Source: Vibrio azureus (GTDB lineage Bacteria; Pseudomonadota; Gammaproteobacteria; Enterobacterales; Vibrionaceae). Taken from it: a DNA stretch of 64,000 nt. The stretch's first letter is position 1; each line of letters begins with the position of its first letter. The stretch is taken from the NCBI RefSeq assembly GCF_002849855.1, contig NZ_CP018616.1, positions 2,542,001 to 2,606,000 on the forward strand, written 5' to 3'. This document shows positions 45,275-54,312 of this stretch, in pieces. Under the pieces are notes generated by a model. The model saw nothing but the letters and a program-made list of their open reading frames with translations. It was not told where the DNA came from and ran no database searches. Position numbers and translations under genes: made by a program.

Positions 45275-45298
45275 ATGGCCTGGCGAAGTATGAAATAA
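45275..45298 (+). CDS. Possible 7-codon leader ORF (MAWRSMK)
   Basis: ATG GCC TGG CGA AGT ATG AAA TAA is preceded by a good GAGGAAG ribosome-binding site. Its stop codon overlaps the ribosome-binding site of the next gene, whose ATG is 12 bases downstream. The layout fits a translated leader that couples to or controls the next gene, but a sequence this short can occur by chance. Confidence 0.35.
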   Translation: MAWRSMK

Positions 45299-45310
45299 GG
45301 AAGAATAATC

Positions 45311-45517
45311 ATGAGACTGTTTAAGCGCTATACACCCAGTATGATTGCTAAACACATCAGTCGTCTTTTTAAAGGTAGAATTTATATTTACGGAGTCGGT
45401 AAATTCGAATTCGATAACGGGAAACTTATCTTGCCAGAGAAGGCTGAAAAGCGACACTTCCGAGCAGTAAAAGAAATCAATCAAGAAATAATGAAGCTCA
45501 GATGTGCCTATGCTTAA
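45311..45517 (+). CDS. Conserved-looking 68-residue hypothetical protein
   Basis: I do not recognise a function. The protein is small and strongly basic (many Lys and Arg), with no signal peptide or membrane helix, an N-terminal helix MRLFKRYTPSMIAKHISRLF, a central beta-like stretch GRIYIYGVGKFEFDNGKLIL and a C-terminal basic helix. A clear AAGGAAG site lies upstream of the ATG, which supports it being real. A candidate leader peptide overlaps its ribosome-binding site. The downstream neighbour ubiI is convergent. A nucleic-acid- or ribosome-associated role would fit the charge but is only a guess. Confidence 0.7.
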   Translation: MRLFKRYTPSMIAKHISRLFKGRIYIYGVGKFEFDNGKLILPEKAEKRHFRAVKEINQEIMKLRCAYA

Positions 45518-45563
45518 TGTAATATTAATATGCTGAATGGGCTGAACAATCTCAGCCTATTCA

Positions 45564-46775
45564 TTACTTTTGCTGAGCAAGGTCAGGCAAGTTACCTTTC
45601 AGGCCTAAAGCTCTCTTAAGCACTTCATGTTTAGCGCCAGGCACGACCCCGACAAGACTCATTCCAACGCCTCGGAACAGCTTTTTAGCTGGATTTGCAC
45701 CAGAAAATAGGTCACGAAATCCCTGCATGGTTGCAATCATCTTCGCAGCTTCTGCTTTTCGCCAGCGTTCATAACTCCGTAAATTACGTTTAGAACCAAT
45801 ATCGTGTCCTTGTTTCCAAAGAGACAACACTTCCTGAGCTAAACTCGCGGCATCAAGTAAACCTAAATTCACGCCTTGCCCAGCCAAAGGATGAATGGTG
45901 TGTGCAGCATCGCCAACGAGCGCAACCCGATCGACGACGAAATCGCGAGCATAGCGCATCTTTAATGGGAACACGCTTCGCTCACTCATCACTTTGCAAA
46001 GACCAAGTCGACCATCAAACTCACTTGTAAGCGATTTATTAAAGTCTTGCTCACTCATGGCTAGCAACTGTTCCGCCTTTTCTGGTGCCGTAGACCAAAC
46101 AATAGAACATTGATTAGGCTGAGAAAGAGGTAAAAAGGCTAACGGCCCCTGAGGTGTAAAGATTTGTCGCGCGACGCCACCATGCTCTTCTGCAGTTGTC
46201 ACATTTGCGACCAAAGCATGATGACCATAATCCCAATGAGTTAACGGAATTTCCATTTGGTTACGTACCCATGACTGAGCCCCATCAGCGCCAACGACTA
46301 ACTTAGCTGTCATGGATTGCCCATTATCTAAGGTCAACCAACTTTCTTGTTCACCAACCGCTAAGTGAGTACAACGAGCAGGCATATATAGCATGATATT
46401 TTCCAGCTGCTGAACTCGCTCAAGAAGAGCCAACTGAATAACACGATTTTCCACGATGTAACCAAGATTGGGTTGAGCTAAACTCTGGGCGTCAAACTCG
46501 ATATTAGCAAAGCTATCTTGCTCCCAAACTTCCATTGAATGGTAAGGAAACATGCGGCGCTGCTCAATGCCTTGCCAAGCTCCCAGATTACGTAGGATGA
46601 TTTCACTCGCACGGCTTAAAGCCGACACACGCACGTCTGCTAAATCGGCCAACGTACTATCTGGAACTGAACCTTCAATCACCGCAACACGTAAGTCGCT
46701 GTCTTTAAAAGCAGCTGCAAGAGCTAACCCAACCATACCACCGCCAATAATAGCGATATCCACGCTTTGCATCAT
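45564..46775 (-). CDS. ubiI: 2-octaprenylphenol hydroxylase UbiI (VisC)
   Basis: UbiI is the FAD monooxygenase that hydroxylates carbon 5 of the ubiquinone ring precursor. The 403-residue protein has the N-terminal FAD loop IAIIGGGMVGLALAAAF, the DG motif VVGADGAQSWVR, and the C-terminal GDAAHTIHPLAGQGVNLG. It follows ubiH on the same strand by 29 bases, as in E. coli. ATG codons at 46775 and 46772 are both possible. Confidence 0.95.
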   Translation of the reverse strand: MMQSVDIAIIGGGMVGLALAAAFKDSDLRVAVIEGSVPDSTLADLADVRVSALSRASEIILRNLGAWQGIEQRRMFPYHSMEVWEQDSFANIEFDAQSLAQPNLGYIVENRVIQLALLERVQQLENIMLYMPARCTHLAVGEQESWLTLDNGQSMTAKLVVGADGAQSWVRNQMEIPLTHWDYGHHALVANVTTAEEHGGVARQIFTPQGPLAFLPLSQPNQCSIVWSTAPEKAEQLLAMSEQDFNKSLTSEFDGRLGLCKVMSERSVFPLKMRYARDFVVDRVALVGDAAHTIHPLAGQGVNLGLLDAASLAQEVLSLWKQGHDIGSKRNLRSYERWRKAEAAKMIATMQGFRDLFSGANPAKKLFRGVGMSLVGVVPGAKHEVLKRALGLKGNLPDLAQQK

Positions 46776-46804
46776 GAGTATCTGTACCTAATTTTTTGTA
46801 TCGT

Positions 46805-47983
46805 TCATCGAGTAACTACGCCTAAAGTCTGGCGTATAAGGGGCTGCTTAAAAACAGAAAGGTTATCCATTGTAGCCAGAGCAAAATTACGCCCAATTCG
46901 CATCGCAGGAAGGTCATTAGAAAAAGTATGCACCAAAGAACTGGTTAACCAAATCGTATCATTTCGGTCTTTTTCTCTACGCTGGTGAAAGCGCATTAAG
47001 CCTTTAAAGCAACCAGCATCATGCCGCTGTTTAATGATTTCTTCCGCCAAAGAAGCGACATCACGAATACCTAAATTAAACCCTTGTCCAGCAATAGGGT
47101 GAAGCGTCTGTGCTGCATTGCCAATAATTGCAAATCGATGGGAAATATTCTGCTGGCGATGACGAAGTAACAGAGGATAATGCGCGCGTTGGCCGATTTT
47201 ATGTATGTGACCTAAACGCCACCCAAAGTCATTTTGCAACCGCTGTAAAAACTCAGCATCGGATAACTTGATGATAGAACGAGCTTCATCAGGGCGAAGA
47301 CACCATACTAAAGACATACGGTTATTGCTCATTGGCAAAAGAGCAATCGGTCCATGCTCTGTGAAGCGTTCAAATGCCTGACCACAGTGAGCTTCATTGG
47401 TAACAACGTTGGCAATGATTGCCATTTGGTTAAAGTCATGTTCGGTGTATGTCATTCCAATTTGCTGACAACACTGCGACACTGCACCATCCGCAGCAAC
47501 AAGTAGCTTAGCTTCAAGGCACTCTCCACTTTCAAGCTCAATATTGACGTTATCCTGTTCACGGTGAATTTTCATCACCGAATCGGGACAAAATAAAGAG
47601 ATATTATTCCGCTCAGCTAAGAGCTTTTGGTAAATCTTGCCAACATCGGCCAATTCCACAACGTAGCCTAATGCTTCAACGCCAACTTCTTGCTTAGTTA
47701 TTTCGGTCATACCCGCATGAGTACGATCCGAAACATGAATACGTTCAATTGATGTAGCATAAGGTTCTAGTTCAGACCAAAGCTGGAGTTGGCGTAAGAT
47801 ATTAATCGTGCCATAGGACAAAGCAATTGAACGAGAATCAAATCCAGGGTGCTGGCCCGATTGTGCTTTAAAAGGCTCGACTACCGCGATTGTCAGGCTG
47901 CCCTCAGACAAATGATCGAGTGCTAGGGCCAGCGTCGCTCCAGCCATCGCTCCACCAGCAATAACCACATCATATTGAGTCAT
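46805..47983 (-). CDS. ubiH: 2-octaprenyl-6-methoxyphenol hydroxylase UbiH
   Basis: UbiH hydroxylates carbon 1 of the ubiquinone ring. The 392-residue protein is a paralogue of ubiI with FAD loop VVIAGGAMAGATLALAL, LVAADGAVSQCCQQ and the UbiH-type GNAAQTLHPIAGQGFNLG, where Asn replaces the Asp of UbiI, as in E. coli UbiH. It lies between ygfB and ubiI; pepP, found between ygfB and ubiH in E. coli, is absent. Confidence 0.95.
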   Translation of the reverse strand: MTQYDVVIAGGAMAGATLALALDHLSEGSLTIAVVEPFKAQSGQHPGFDSRSIALSYGTINILRQLQLWSELEPYATSIERIHVSDRTHAGMTEITKQEVGVEALGYVVELADVGKIYQKLLAERNNISLFCPDSVMKIHREQDNVNIELESGECLEAKLLVAADGAVSQCCQQIGMTYTEHDFNQMAIIANVVTNEAHCGQAFERFTEHGPIALLPMSNNRMSLVWCLRPDEARSIIKLSDAEFLQRLQNDFGWRLGHIHKIGQRAHYPLLLRHRQQNISHRFAIIGNAAQTLHPIAGQGFNLGIRDVASLAEEIIKQRHDAGCFKGLMRFHQRREKDRNDTIWLTSSLVHTFSNDLPAMRIGRNFALATMDNLSVFKQPLIRQTLGVVTR

Positions 47984-48007
47984 ATTTACCTCAAACGCTG
48001 CCTAAGA

Positions 48008-48598
48008 TTAATGGATAGTTGGTGGGGTTTGAGGGGTGTTAGGACGGTGGCCATGTTCAGCATGAATGGTCAGGACACACGCTTTTACATGCTCAATCAC
48101 TTGTTCAAGTAGTTGCGCTTGTTCAGTAAGATCATCTTCCTCATCAATACCCAATTTGGCAATTTCTTCAAGATCAGCCAAAGCCTCTTTGACGTCATCC
48201 GACGCTTTACTTAAAGTAATGCCCGCCAAACCTAAGCCTGAAATAAAGTGATTTACAAAATCAGAAAGGCTATCGGCTAAAGTAAAGATGCCTTCATCTC
48301 CAGGTTCCTCGATAAGCAATAAAGAGAGCTCCATTGACGTGCCTGTTAACTCATCAGCAGTTACTTTAAACACTTGTTGAGCAAGCGCCAGAGCGGCTGT
48401 CGGCCAGCCCATTCCTTCATTGGTGTAATCAAATAGAATCGGTTGCCATGTGTTATCACTTGTTGCGATACCACCACTGAGCATCCCCGTCAATAAACCA
48501 TGCAGTTCAGCAGGGGTAACAGCTAGATTGGCCGATTTTAATTCATTAGCAATAGATTGGTATTCTGGAAGCATGATTTCACTCATTTCTTGCATCAT
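48008..48598 (-). CDS. ygfB: UPF0149 family protein YgfB
   Basis: YgfB is a small acidic all-helical cytoplasmic protein of the UPF0149 family with no agreed biochemical role. The protein is 192-196 residues; family features are [15 protein letters not shown] near residue 30 and the acidic C-terminal half ([17 protein letters not shown]). The true start is probably the ATG at 48586 ([10 protein letters not shown]), since the preceding AAGAA fits weakly; the frame opens at 48598. It is divergent from zapA, as in relatives. Confidence 0.93.
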   Translation of the reverse strand: MMQEMSEIMLPEYQSIANELKSANLAVTPAELHGLLTGMLSGGIATSDNTWQPILFDYTNEGMGWPTAALALAQQVFKVTADELTGTSMELSLLLIEEPGDEGIFTLADSLSDFVNHFISGLGLAGITLSKASDDVKEALADLEEIAKLGIDEEDDLTEQAQLLEQVIEHVKACVLTIHAEHGHRPNTPQTPPTIH

Positions 48599-48824
48599 TA
48601 TGTATCGCTATATCCTATCATCAAGCCCACTTGTCTGAAACGACTATCCCTGCCAATTTTGAACACCATTTGCTCAATTTGTCCAATTCCTGTGTGATCA
48701 CTCAACCATTTCCATTTCTATTATGGGAAATGCTTGAATCTTAATGGCGGTTTTCCTATAGTTTCCTCCTCGGTAGTTGCATTGAGCAATGCCTTAGATA
48801 TCGCGAGTGTAGAGTCTATTCATT

Positions 48825-49133
48825 ATGAGTAATCAAGCGGTTGAGGTTGAAATCCTTGGCAAAATGACACGAGTAAACTGTCCAAGTGGACAGGAAGAGT
48901 CACTGATCGCCGCAGCAAAAGATCTCGATCGACGATTGAAAGAGATGGCTGAACGTACTAAGGTAACCAATGAGATTCAACTACTGACTTTTGCTGCTTT
49001 AAATATTTGTCACGAGCTGCAAACAAAATCTTATGAAGCAAATGGTCAGCAGCGAGAGATAACCGAGCGAATGGAAAAGCTCAATAACTCTCTAGAACAA
49101 GCGCTGACAAAGACGATGCAAGGACAGCAATAA
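48825..49133 (+). CDS. zapA: Cell division protein ZapA
   Basis: ZapA cross-links FtsZ filaments and stabilises the Z ring. The 102-residue protein has the N-terminal beta segment AVEVEILGKMTRVNCPSG, the DLDRRLKEMAERTKV helix, and a C-terminal coiled coil. It is followed at once by the 6S RNA gene and ygfA, a conserved arrangement. Confidence 0.96.
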   Translation: MSNQAVEVEILGKMTRVNCPSGQEESLIAAAKDLDRRLKEMAERTKVTNEIQLLTFAALNICHELQTKSYEANGQQREITERMEKLNNSLEQALTKTMQGQQ

Positions 49134-49139
49134 GAACCA

Positions 49140-49327
49140 AATTTACCCTGGGGTGTTTGTCAGACGGATTTAAGTCCCTGAGCCGATAAGCAATCCTTAA
49201 GGGTTAGTACTTGATAACTATTGAGCAAGCTTGGCATGCACCGAGAAGCCTACGGTTATCATTGCTGATCCGCCTTGAACCAGCTGGTTCAAGGGCCACA
49301 ATCCTCAACGGCACCCTGGGGTATCCT
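49140..49327 (+). ncRNA. ssrS: 6S RNA
   Basis: 6S RNA mimics an open promoter and holds sigma-70 RNA polymerase in stationary phase. The closing stem is visible: ACCCTGGGGT near 49145 pairs with ACCCTGGGGT near 49314. Conserved 6S segments are CCCTGAGCCGATA (about 49176), CCGAGAAGCCT (about 49239), CCTTGAACC and GGTTCAAGGG (about 49273-49297). Length is about 188 bases. It lies between zapA and ygfA, the standard location. Ends are approximate. Confidence 0.93.
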
Positions 49328-49331
49328 CAAT

Positions 49332-49925
49332 ATGTCAGATTTATCTCGACAAACACTACGCAAAACAATTCGACAACTGCGCTTATCTCTAGAGCGCGAA
49401 AAACAAATTCACGCGGGTAAGACACTGGTTAAGCAATGTGCACTGTTGCCAGAAATCCAACACGCGCAACATATTGCTCTTTACCTTGCCGCAGATGGTG
49501 AACTTGACACAGCACCACTTATTGATTGGTTATGGCAACAAGATAAATCGGTTTACCTACCTGTCCTTCATCCTTTCTCTCCGGGCCACTTACTGTTTCT
49601 CCTTTATGACAAACAAAAATCGTTAGTTCCAAACCAATATGGTATTTTAGAGCCCAAATTAGACATTACTGACTTAAAGCCTCTAAAAGAACTGGACATC
49701 ATTTTCACCCCATTAGTTGCATTCGATAATAATGGCCAGCGGCTTGGTATGGGTGGAGGCTATTACGACCGCACACTTTCCGGTTGGTTTAATAGCGGAG
49801 AAGGTGCCAAGCCCATTGGCTTAGCGTATGACTGCCAGCAAGTAGAACAACTTCCTAGCGAAGCTTGGGACATCCCTCTGCCTAAGATCGTGACACCCAG
49901 CAAAATCTGGCGATGGGAAAAATAA
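49332..49925 (+). CDS. ygfA: 5-formyltetrahydrofolate cyclo-ligase
   Basis: YgfA (also called Fau) converts 5-formyltetrahydrofolate to 5,10-methenyltetrahydrofolate with ATP. The 197-residue protein has KTIRQLRLSLEREKQ near the N-terminus and the C-terminal signature RLGMGGGYYDRTL. I chose the ATG at 49332 (MSDLSRQ), just after the 6S RNA; the frame extends into the 6S RNA, which cannot be coding. It is expected to be co-transcribed with ssrS. Confidence 0.96.
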   Translation: MSDLSRQTLRKTIRQLRLSLEREKQIHAGKTLVKQCALLPEIQHAQHIALYLAADGELDTAPLIDWLWQQDKSVYLPVLHPFSPGHLLFLLYDKQKSLVPNQYGILEPKLDITDLKPLKELDIIFTPLVAFDNNGQRLGMGGGYYDRTLSGWFNSGEGAKPIGLAYDCQQVEQLPSEAWDIPLPKIVTPSKIWRWEK

Positions 49926-49983
49926 AGCTGACTCGTTATAATCACGCCGAAAATAACAACGAACCCTCAATCAGGAGATAGGT

Positions 49984-50640
49984 ATGACCCAAGATGAAAT
50001 GAAAAAAGCGGCTGGTTGGGCAGCTCTCAAATACGTTGAGAAAGGCAGCATTGTCGGTGTGGGTACCGGCTCGACCGTCAATCACTTCATCGATGCCTTA
50101 GGCAGTATCAAAGATGATATCAAAGGTGCAGTGTCTAGCTCTGTTGCTTCTACTGAACGCCTCAAAGAACTCGGTATTGAAGTCTTTGAGTGCAACGACG
50201 TGATCAAATTAGATGTCTATGTCGATGGTGCAGATGAAATTAACGCAACACGTGACATGATCAAAGGTGGCGGTGCAGCCCTAACTCGTGAAAAGATCGT
50301 TGCTGCCATCTCTGATAAATTCGTATGTATTGTTGATGGTACCAAAGCTGTCGATGTACTTGGCCAATTCCCACTCCCTGTTGAAGTGATTCCAATGGCA
50401 CGCTCTTTCGTTGCTCGTGAACTGGTAAAACTAGGTGGAGATCCTGCATATCGTGAAGGTGTTATCACCGATAACGGCAACGTCATTCTCGATGTCCATA
50501 ATATGCAAATTACTAATCCAAAAGAATTAGAAGACAAAATCAACGCCATTGCTGGTGTAGTAACTGTCGGTTTGTTTGCTCACCGTGGCGCCGATATTGT
50601 TATCACAGGCACTCCAGAAGGTGCCCATATAGAAGAGTAA
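49984..50640 (+). CDS. rpiA: Ribose-5-phosphate isomerase A
   Basis: RpiA interconverts ribose 5-phosphate and ribulose 5-phosphate in the pentose phosphate pathway, feeding the transketolase encoded later in this window. The 218-residue protein shows [14 protein letters not shown], the catalytic DGADEI and [12 protein letters not shown]. An AGGAGA site precedes the ATG. Two palindromic repeats separate it from its terminator at 50790. Confidence 0.97.
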   Translation: MTQDEMKKAAGWAALKYVEKGSIVGVGTGSTVNHFIDALGSIKDDIKGAVSSSVASTERLKELGIEVFECNDVIKLDVYVDGADEINATRDMIKGGGAALTREKIVAAISDKFVCIVDGTKAVDVLGQFPLPVEVIPMARSFVARELVKLGGDPAYREGVITDNGNVILDVHNMQITNPKELEDKINAIAGVVTVGLFAHRGADIVITGTPEGAHIEE

Positions 50641-50646
50641 TGACTT

Positions 50647-50706
50647 TACCCAAGTAGCCGTAAAGTGCCTTGTTCAGCGAGACGCTCTCAAAGTCACTTG
50701 GGTATA
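50647..50706. repeat. Copy of the TACCCAAGT inverted-repeat element (about 60 bases)
   Basis: Starts TACCCAAGTAGCCGTAAAG and ends CAAAGTCACTTGGGTATA. Its ends match those of the copies near mutS and argO, and the interior TTCAGCGAGA is shared with the long copy (compare 10728-10737). Confidence 0.7.
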
Positions 50707-50736
50707 GCAGTGTCAAAATACTATATACAAAATATA

Positions 50737-50789
50737 TATACCCAAATAACCTCAAGATGAACGCAGCATCTTGAGGTTATTTGGGTATA
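50737..50789. repeat. Perfect 23-bp palindromic copy of the repeat element
   Basis: Arms at 50737-50759 and 50767-50789 are exact complements (TATACCCAAATAACCTCAAG...), with a 7-base loop. It is a minimal form of the element, only the terminal inverted repeats. It lies between rpiA and its terminator and would make a very stable hairpin in the rpiA mRNA. Confidence 0.85.
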
Positions 50790-50816
50790 AACGGTGCCGA
50801 AATGCACCGTTTTTTA
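50790..50816 (+). terminator. Rho-independent terminator of rpiA
   Basis: The stem AACGGTGC/GCACCGTT (50790-50811) with a 6-base loop is followed by six T (50810-50815). It directly abuts the palindromic repeat. Confidence 0.9.
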
Positions 50817-50903
50817 TACCGACCAAGAAAAGCATACCTTAAAACATAATTTTCTTACCCAAAGCAATTTTTTTTGTTACTTTATTGATAGATATCGCAC
50901 AGG

Positions 50904-50946
50904 AAAACGATTGCTTCCTTCATAAACGTATTCGTTTAATCGTTTT
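50904..50946 (+). promoter_or_regulatory. Nested AAACG inverted repeats upstream of serA
   Basis: AAAACGATT (50904-50912) pairs with AATCGTTTT (50938-50946), and inside it AAACG (50924-50928) pairs with CGTTT (50933-50937). The block ends 47 bases before the serA start. It could be an operator with several half-sites or an RNA leader structure. The regulator is unknown. Confidence 0.5.
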
Positions 50947-50993
50947 TCTCACCTGCGTTCATTTAGCTCACTTCCCATGTTAAGGACGATAAA

Positions 50994-52223
50994 ATGGCAA
51001 AAATTTCATTAGAAAAAGATAAAATAAAAATTCTCTTACTCGAAGGCCTCCATCCTTCTTCTGTTGAAGTACTCCAAGCGGCAGGTTATAGCAATATTGA
51101 TTATCATAAAGGCTCGCTCTCTGAAGAAGAGTTGCTCAAAGCAGTAAAAGATGTCCACTTTATCGGTATCCGTTCTCGTACTCATTTATCTGAAAAAGTC
51201 ATTAGCGCTGCCAATAAACTTGTTGCGATTGGGTGTTTTTGTATTGGCACCAATCAGGTCGATCTCACTGCTGCCGCCAATCGCGGAATTCCAGTATTTA
51301 ATGCGCCCTTTTCTAATACTCGCAGTGTAGCAGAACTCGTCCTTGGCCAAATCCTTCTACTATTAAGAGGTATTCCAGAGAAAAATGCCTTAGCCCATCG
51401 AGGAGTTTGGAAGAAAAGTGCTGACCATTCCTACGAAGCACGTGGAAAACGACTGGGTATTATCGGCTACGGTCATATCGGTACTCAGTTGGGTATCATC
51501 GCTGAAAACTTAGGTATGCGTGTTTACTACTACGATATCGAGAATAAGCTCTCACTTGGTAACGCAACCCAAGTCTTTACCATGAGTGACTTACTGAATA
51601 AATGTGATGTAATTTCTCTCCATGTTCCCGAAACACCAGAAACAAAAAATATGATGGGCAGTGAAGAGTTTGCCCGCATGAAGCCGGGTGCCATTTTTAT
51701 TAATGCAGCTCGTGGCACTGTTGTCGATATTCCAGCCCTATGTCACAGCTTAGAATCCGGCCATATTGCCGGTGCTGCGATTGATGTTTTTCCAGTAGAA
51801 CCCAAAACTAATGCCGATCGTTTCGAGTCTCCACTGCAGCAATTTGATAATGTCATCTTAACTCCGCATGTGGGTGGCTCAACACAAGAAGCTCAAGAAA
51901 ATATCGGTGTAGAAGTGGCAGGAAAATTAGCCAAATACTCAGATAATGGTTCAACGTTATCCAGTGTTAATTTTCCAGAAGTGTCTTTGCCTGAGCATCG
52001 TGAGTGCTCTCGCTTATTACACATTCACAAAAATCGCCCAGGTATCCTAACTCAAATCAACACTATCTTCGCTGAAGAAGGCATTAACATCGCAGGTCAG
52101 TACTTACAAACAGCAGCTGAGATTGGTTATGTGGTCATTGATGTTGAAACACATCGCTCAGAAGAAGCATTAGTTAAATTAAAAGGAATTGAAGGCACAA
52201 TACGAGCGCGCATCCTTCACTAA
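50994..52223 (+). CDS. serA: D-3-phosphoglycerate dehydrogenase
   Basis: SerA oxidises 3-phosphoglycerate to start serine synthesis. The 409-residue protein has the NAD-binding loop GIIGYGHIGTQLG, the catalytic-site segments INAARGTVVDI and LTPHVGGSTQEAQ, and a C-terminal ACT domain (about 335-409) typical of the serine-inhibited E. coli type enzyme. An AAGGACG site precedes the ATG. It lies beside rpiA, and its substrate is produced by pgk, also in this window. Confidence 0.97.
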   Translation: MAKISLEKDKIKILLLEGLHPSSVEVLQAAGYSNIDYHKGSLSEEELLKAVKDVHFIGIRSRTHLSEKVISAANKLVAIGCFCIGTNQVDLTAAANRGIPVFNAPFSNTRSVAELVLGQILLLLRGIPEKNALAHRGVWKKSADHSYEARGKRLGIIGYGHIGTQLGIIAENLGMRVYYYDIENKLSLGNATQVFTMSDLLNKCDVISLHVPETPETKNMMGSEEFARMKPGAIFINAARGTVVDIPALCHSLESGHIAGAAIDVFPVEPKTNADRFESPLQQFDNVILTPHVGGSTQEAQENIGVEVAGKLAKYSDNGSTLSSVNFPEVSLPEHRECSRLLHIHKNRPGILTQINTIFAEEGINIAGQYLQTAAEIGYVVIDVETHRSEEALVKLKGIEGTIRARILH

Positions 52224-52235
52224 AAGTAAGCATAT

Positions 52236-52270
52236 AAAAAAGCAGGGGGAATCATAGCATCCCCTCTGCT
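52236..52270 (-). terminator. Terminator between serA and yggE
   Basis: The stem AGCAGGGGGA/TCCCCTCTGCT (52241-52270, one bulge) is followed on the minus strand by TTTTTTATA, giving a strong terminator for yggE. It may also end serA. Confidence 0.8.
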
Positions 52271-52285
52271 GTCTCACTTCTCGCT

Positions 52286-52981
52286 TTACTTCAGCTTATA
52301 AATCACATCCACTTGATCACGAATAATCAAGTTGGAATCCTGATATCCATTCGAGTTTTGCTCTGTATCCATCATCATTGAACGCATGATTACAGGCTGA
52401 GAGGGAGCCCTATCATCATTAATCAACCAAATATCACCCAATTTTTTATCAAAACCTTGCGCCAAAAAGTCTGCTTTGCTTTTTGCGTCTTGGATCGCGG
52501 CTAAACGTGCTTTTTGCTGATATTTCGTCTGATCTGAAACTTTCAATTGGATATTATCCACTTGGTTAATACCCGATTTTAGTGCCATATCAAGATATTG
52601 GTTTAGTTTGGCTAAATCCATAACCACAACATCTACCGTTCGTGATGCACGGTAACCGACAAGTTCAGAGCTGCCCGATTTCGGATAATGATATTGAGGT
52701 GAAATGTACAAATTTGAACTGCTGATATTGCTTTTGGAAATACCAATATCTTCTAAGCTTTTTAGGAAACGCTCGACAACACCATCTACTGCTTGTTTTG
52801 CCTGCTCCGCTGTTAATGTTGTCTCGACTACTCTAACCGAAAATGTTGCCATATCGGGCTTTGCTGAAATTTCACCATAACCTGTTGTTGTGACATGAGG
52901 AAAGTTAAGCCCTTCATCAGCGTAAACAGAAACACAGCAAATACTTAACGTAGTAACCAACAAACTTGAAAACCATTTCAT
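52286..52981 (-). CDS. yggE: SIMPL-domain (DUF541) periplasmic protein, YggE-like
   Basis: YggE belongs to the SIMPL/DUF541 family, linked in E. coli to lower oxidative stress; no enzyme activity is established. The 231-residue protein has a signal peptide (about 1-21, ending VSVYA) and the family segments TTGYGEISAKPDMATFSVRV and SNLYISPQYHYP. It lies between serA and argP, the same neighbourhood as in E. coli, which supports the gene name. Confidence 0.92.
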   Translation of the reverse strand: MKWFSSLLVTTLSICCVSVYADEGLNFPHVTTTGYGEISAKPDMATFSVRVVETTLTAEQAKQAVDGVVERFLKSLEDIGISKSNISSSNLYISPQYHYPKSGSSELVGYRASRTVDVVVMDLAKLNQYLDMALKSGINQVDNIQLKVSDQTKYQQKARLAAIQDAKSKADFLAQGFDKKLGDIWLINDDRAPSQPVIMRSMMMDTEQNSNGYQDSNLIIRDQVDVIYKLK

Positions 52982-53321
52982 TTAATAAACCCATCCATAA
53001 TAAATATTCACAGCTCAAACTCTGAGTCAGTTGACCTTGAGACTAGACTAAAATGACCGAATAACCCTTTTGGATAAAAAGAGCTTTTTACATCGTTCTC
53101 AATTATCTAGGAAACTAAACACGGCACCAAACTGCTCGGTTTAGGCAACCTTTAGACTACGCATAGCTTGAGCTTATCTCCTAAGTGCCTGAAGAGTACT
53201 TTCAAGAGCATCTTGGGGCCACTCAGGCATATGCTATTATAGGAATATATCTGTAGGATCTAAGCCCCCCGCACAAGACTTGACACAATCCTGACTTTAA
53301 GCAGACCTTTAGCCAACAACC
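52982..53321. other. Gap between argP and yggE; one long-range inverted repeat only
   Basis: No gene is visible. TGCCTGA (53186-53192) and TCAGGCA (53223-53229) can pair and enclose CAAGA/TCTTG. No terminator T-run follows on either strand. Nothing else stands out. Confidence 0.4.
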
Positions 53322-54218
53322 TTACTGCGGTAAATGATCTTGTGCATAATGCACGATTGCTTGAGAGATTTCCTGAAGTACTCCCGTTTCAAGCTGCCAA
53401 TGATGCCAGTAAATTCGATAAGACATCACAAGCCCCGGGGTAATATCTATCAGCCTGCCCTGTTCTAATTCATCTTTAACCTGTATAAACGGGATCAAAC
53501 AGTAAGCAACGCCAGCCAAAGCCATTTTTAAAAATGCTTCTGAGTTACTAATATTGTGATGAATGATGCTGTCTAACCTTACATCGAAATGCTCGGTCAA
53601 AAACTTTTTATGCAAATCATCGTATTTATCATATGAGACTGCTGGAGCCAGAGATAATGTTTGCCTATTAACACCATGACTGAAGAAACGTTGATAAAAA
53701 TCGCAGCTTGCCACACACACGTAGTCCATACGGCCAAGATAATCGGCACGACAGCCCGCAATGGCATGTGGCTCAAGGCTAATAGCCCCAGCAACCTCAC
53801 CACTTTTTAATTTTTCAAGCGACCGCGATTCACCATAAATAGTCATCTTCAGCTCAACCTGTCTTTGCTTCATAATATTCTCTAAAGCAGGTAATAACCA
53901 AGTCGCCAAGCTATCTGCATTAGTCGCTAAAGAAAGTTGAACAGGGCGAGTTTCACTGTCATTTTTCAGTTCCGGAAGAATATCATTTTCTAATAAACGT
54001 ACTCTTCGATATAGCCCAAGTAACTTTTTACCAATGACTGTAGGTTGAGGAGGTTGCCCGCGAATTAAAACCGATTGAGCAATGTATTTTTCGAGCTGCT
54101 TAATTCTTTGGGACACCGCAGACTGAGAGACAAATAGGTGTTCAGCCGCTCTCTCAAAACTGCCTTGATAGATCACCGCATCAAGCGCTTCTAACCATTT
54201 ATAATCCAGTCCTCGCAC
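53322..54218 (-). CDS. argP: LysR-type regulator ArgP (IciA)
   Basis: ArgP is a LysR-family transcription factor that senses arginine and lysine and activates the argO exporter gene. The 298-residue protein begins [20 protein letters not shown] and has an N-terminal winged helix-turn-helix ([20 protein letters not shown], about 21-40) and a periplasmic-binding-protein-like effector domain. It is divergent from argO across a 210-base gap that contains a palindromic repeat. Confidence 0.96.
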   Translation of the reverse strand: MRGLDYKWLEALDAVIYQGSFERAAEHLFVSQSAVSQRIKQLEKYIAQSVLIRGQPPQPTVIGKKLLGLYRRVRLLENDILPELKNDSETRPVQLSLATNADSLATWLLPALENIMKQRQVELKMTIYGESRSLEKLKSGEVAGAISLEPHAIAGCRADYLGRMDYVCVASCDFYQRFFSHGVNRQTLSLAPAVSYDKYDDLHKKFLTEHFDVRLDSIIHHNISNSEAFLKMALAGVAYCLIPFIQVKDELEQGRLIDITPGLVMSYRIYWHHWQLETGVLQEISQAIVHYAQDHLPQ

Positions 54219-54312
54219 AATAACTCCAACCCTTCATAAGCAAAACTTATATAATATTAATATCATTAATTATACTTATTCAAATAAAATCGTTACCTTA
54301 CCGCCCTAGTTT

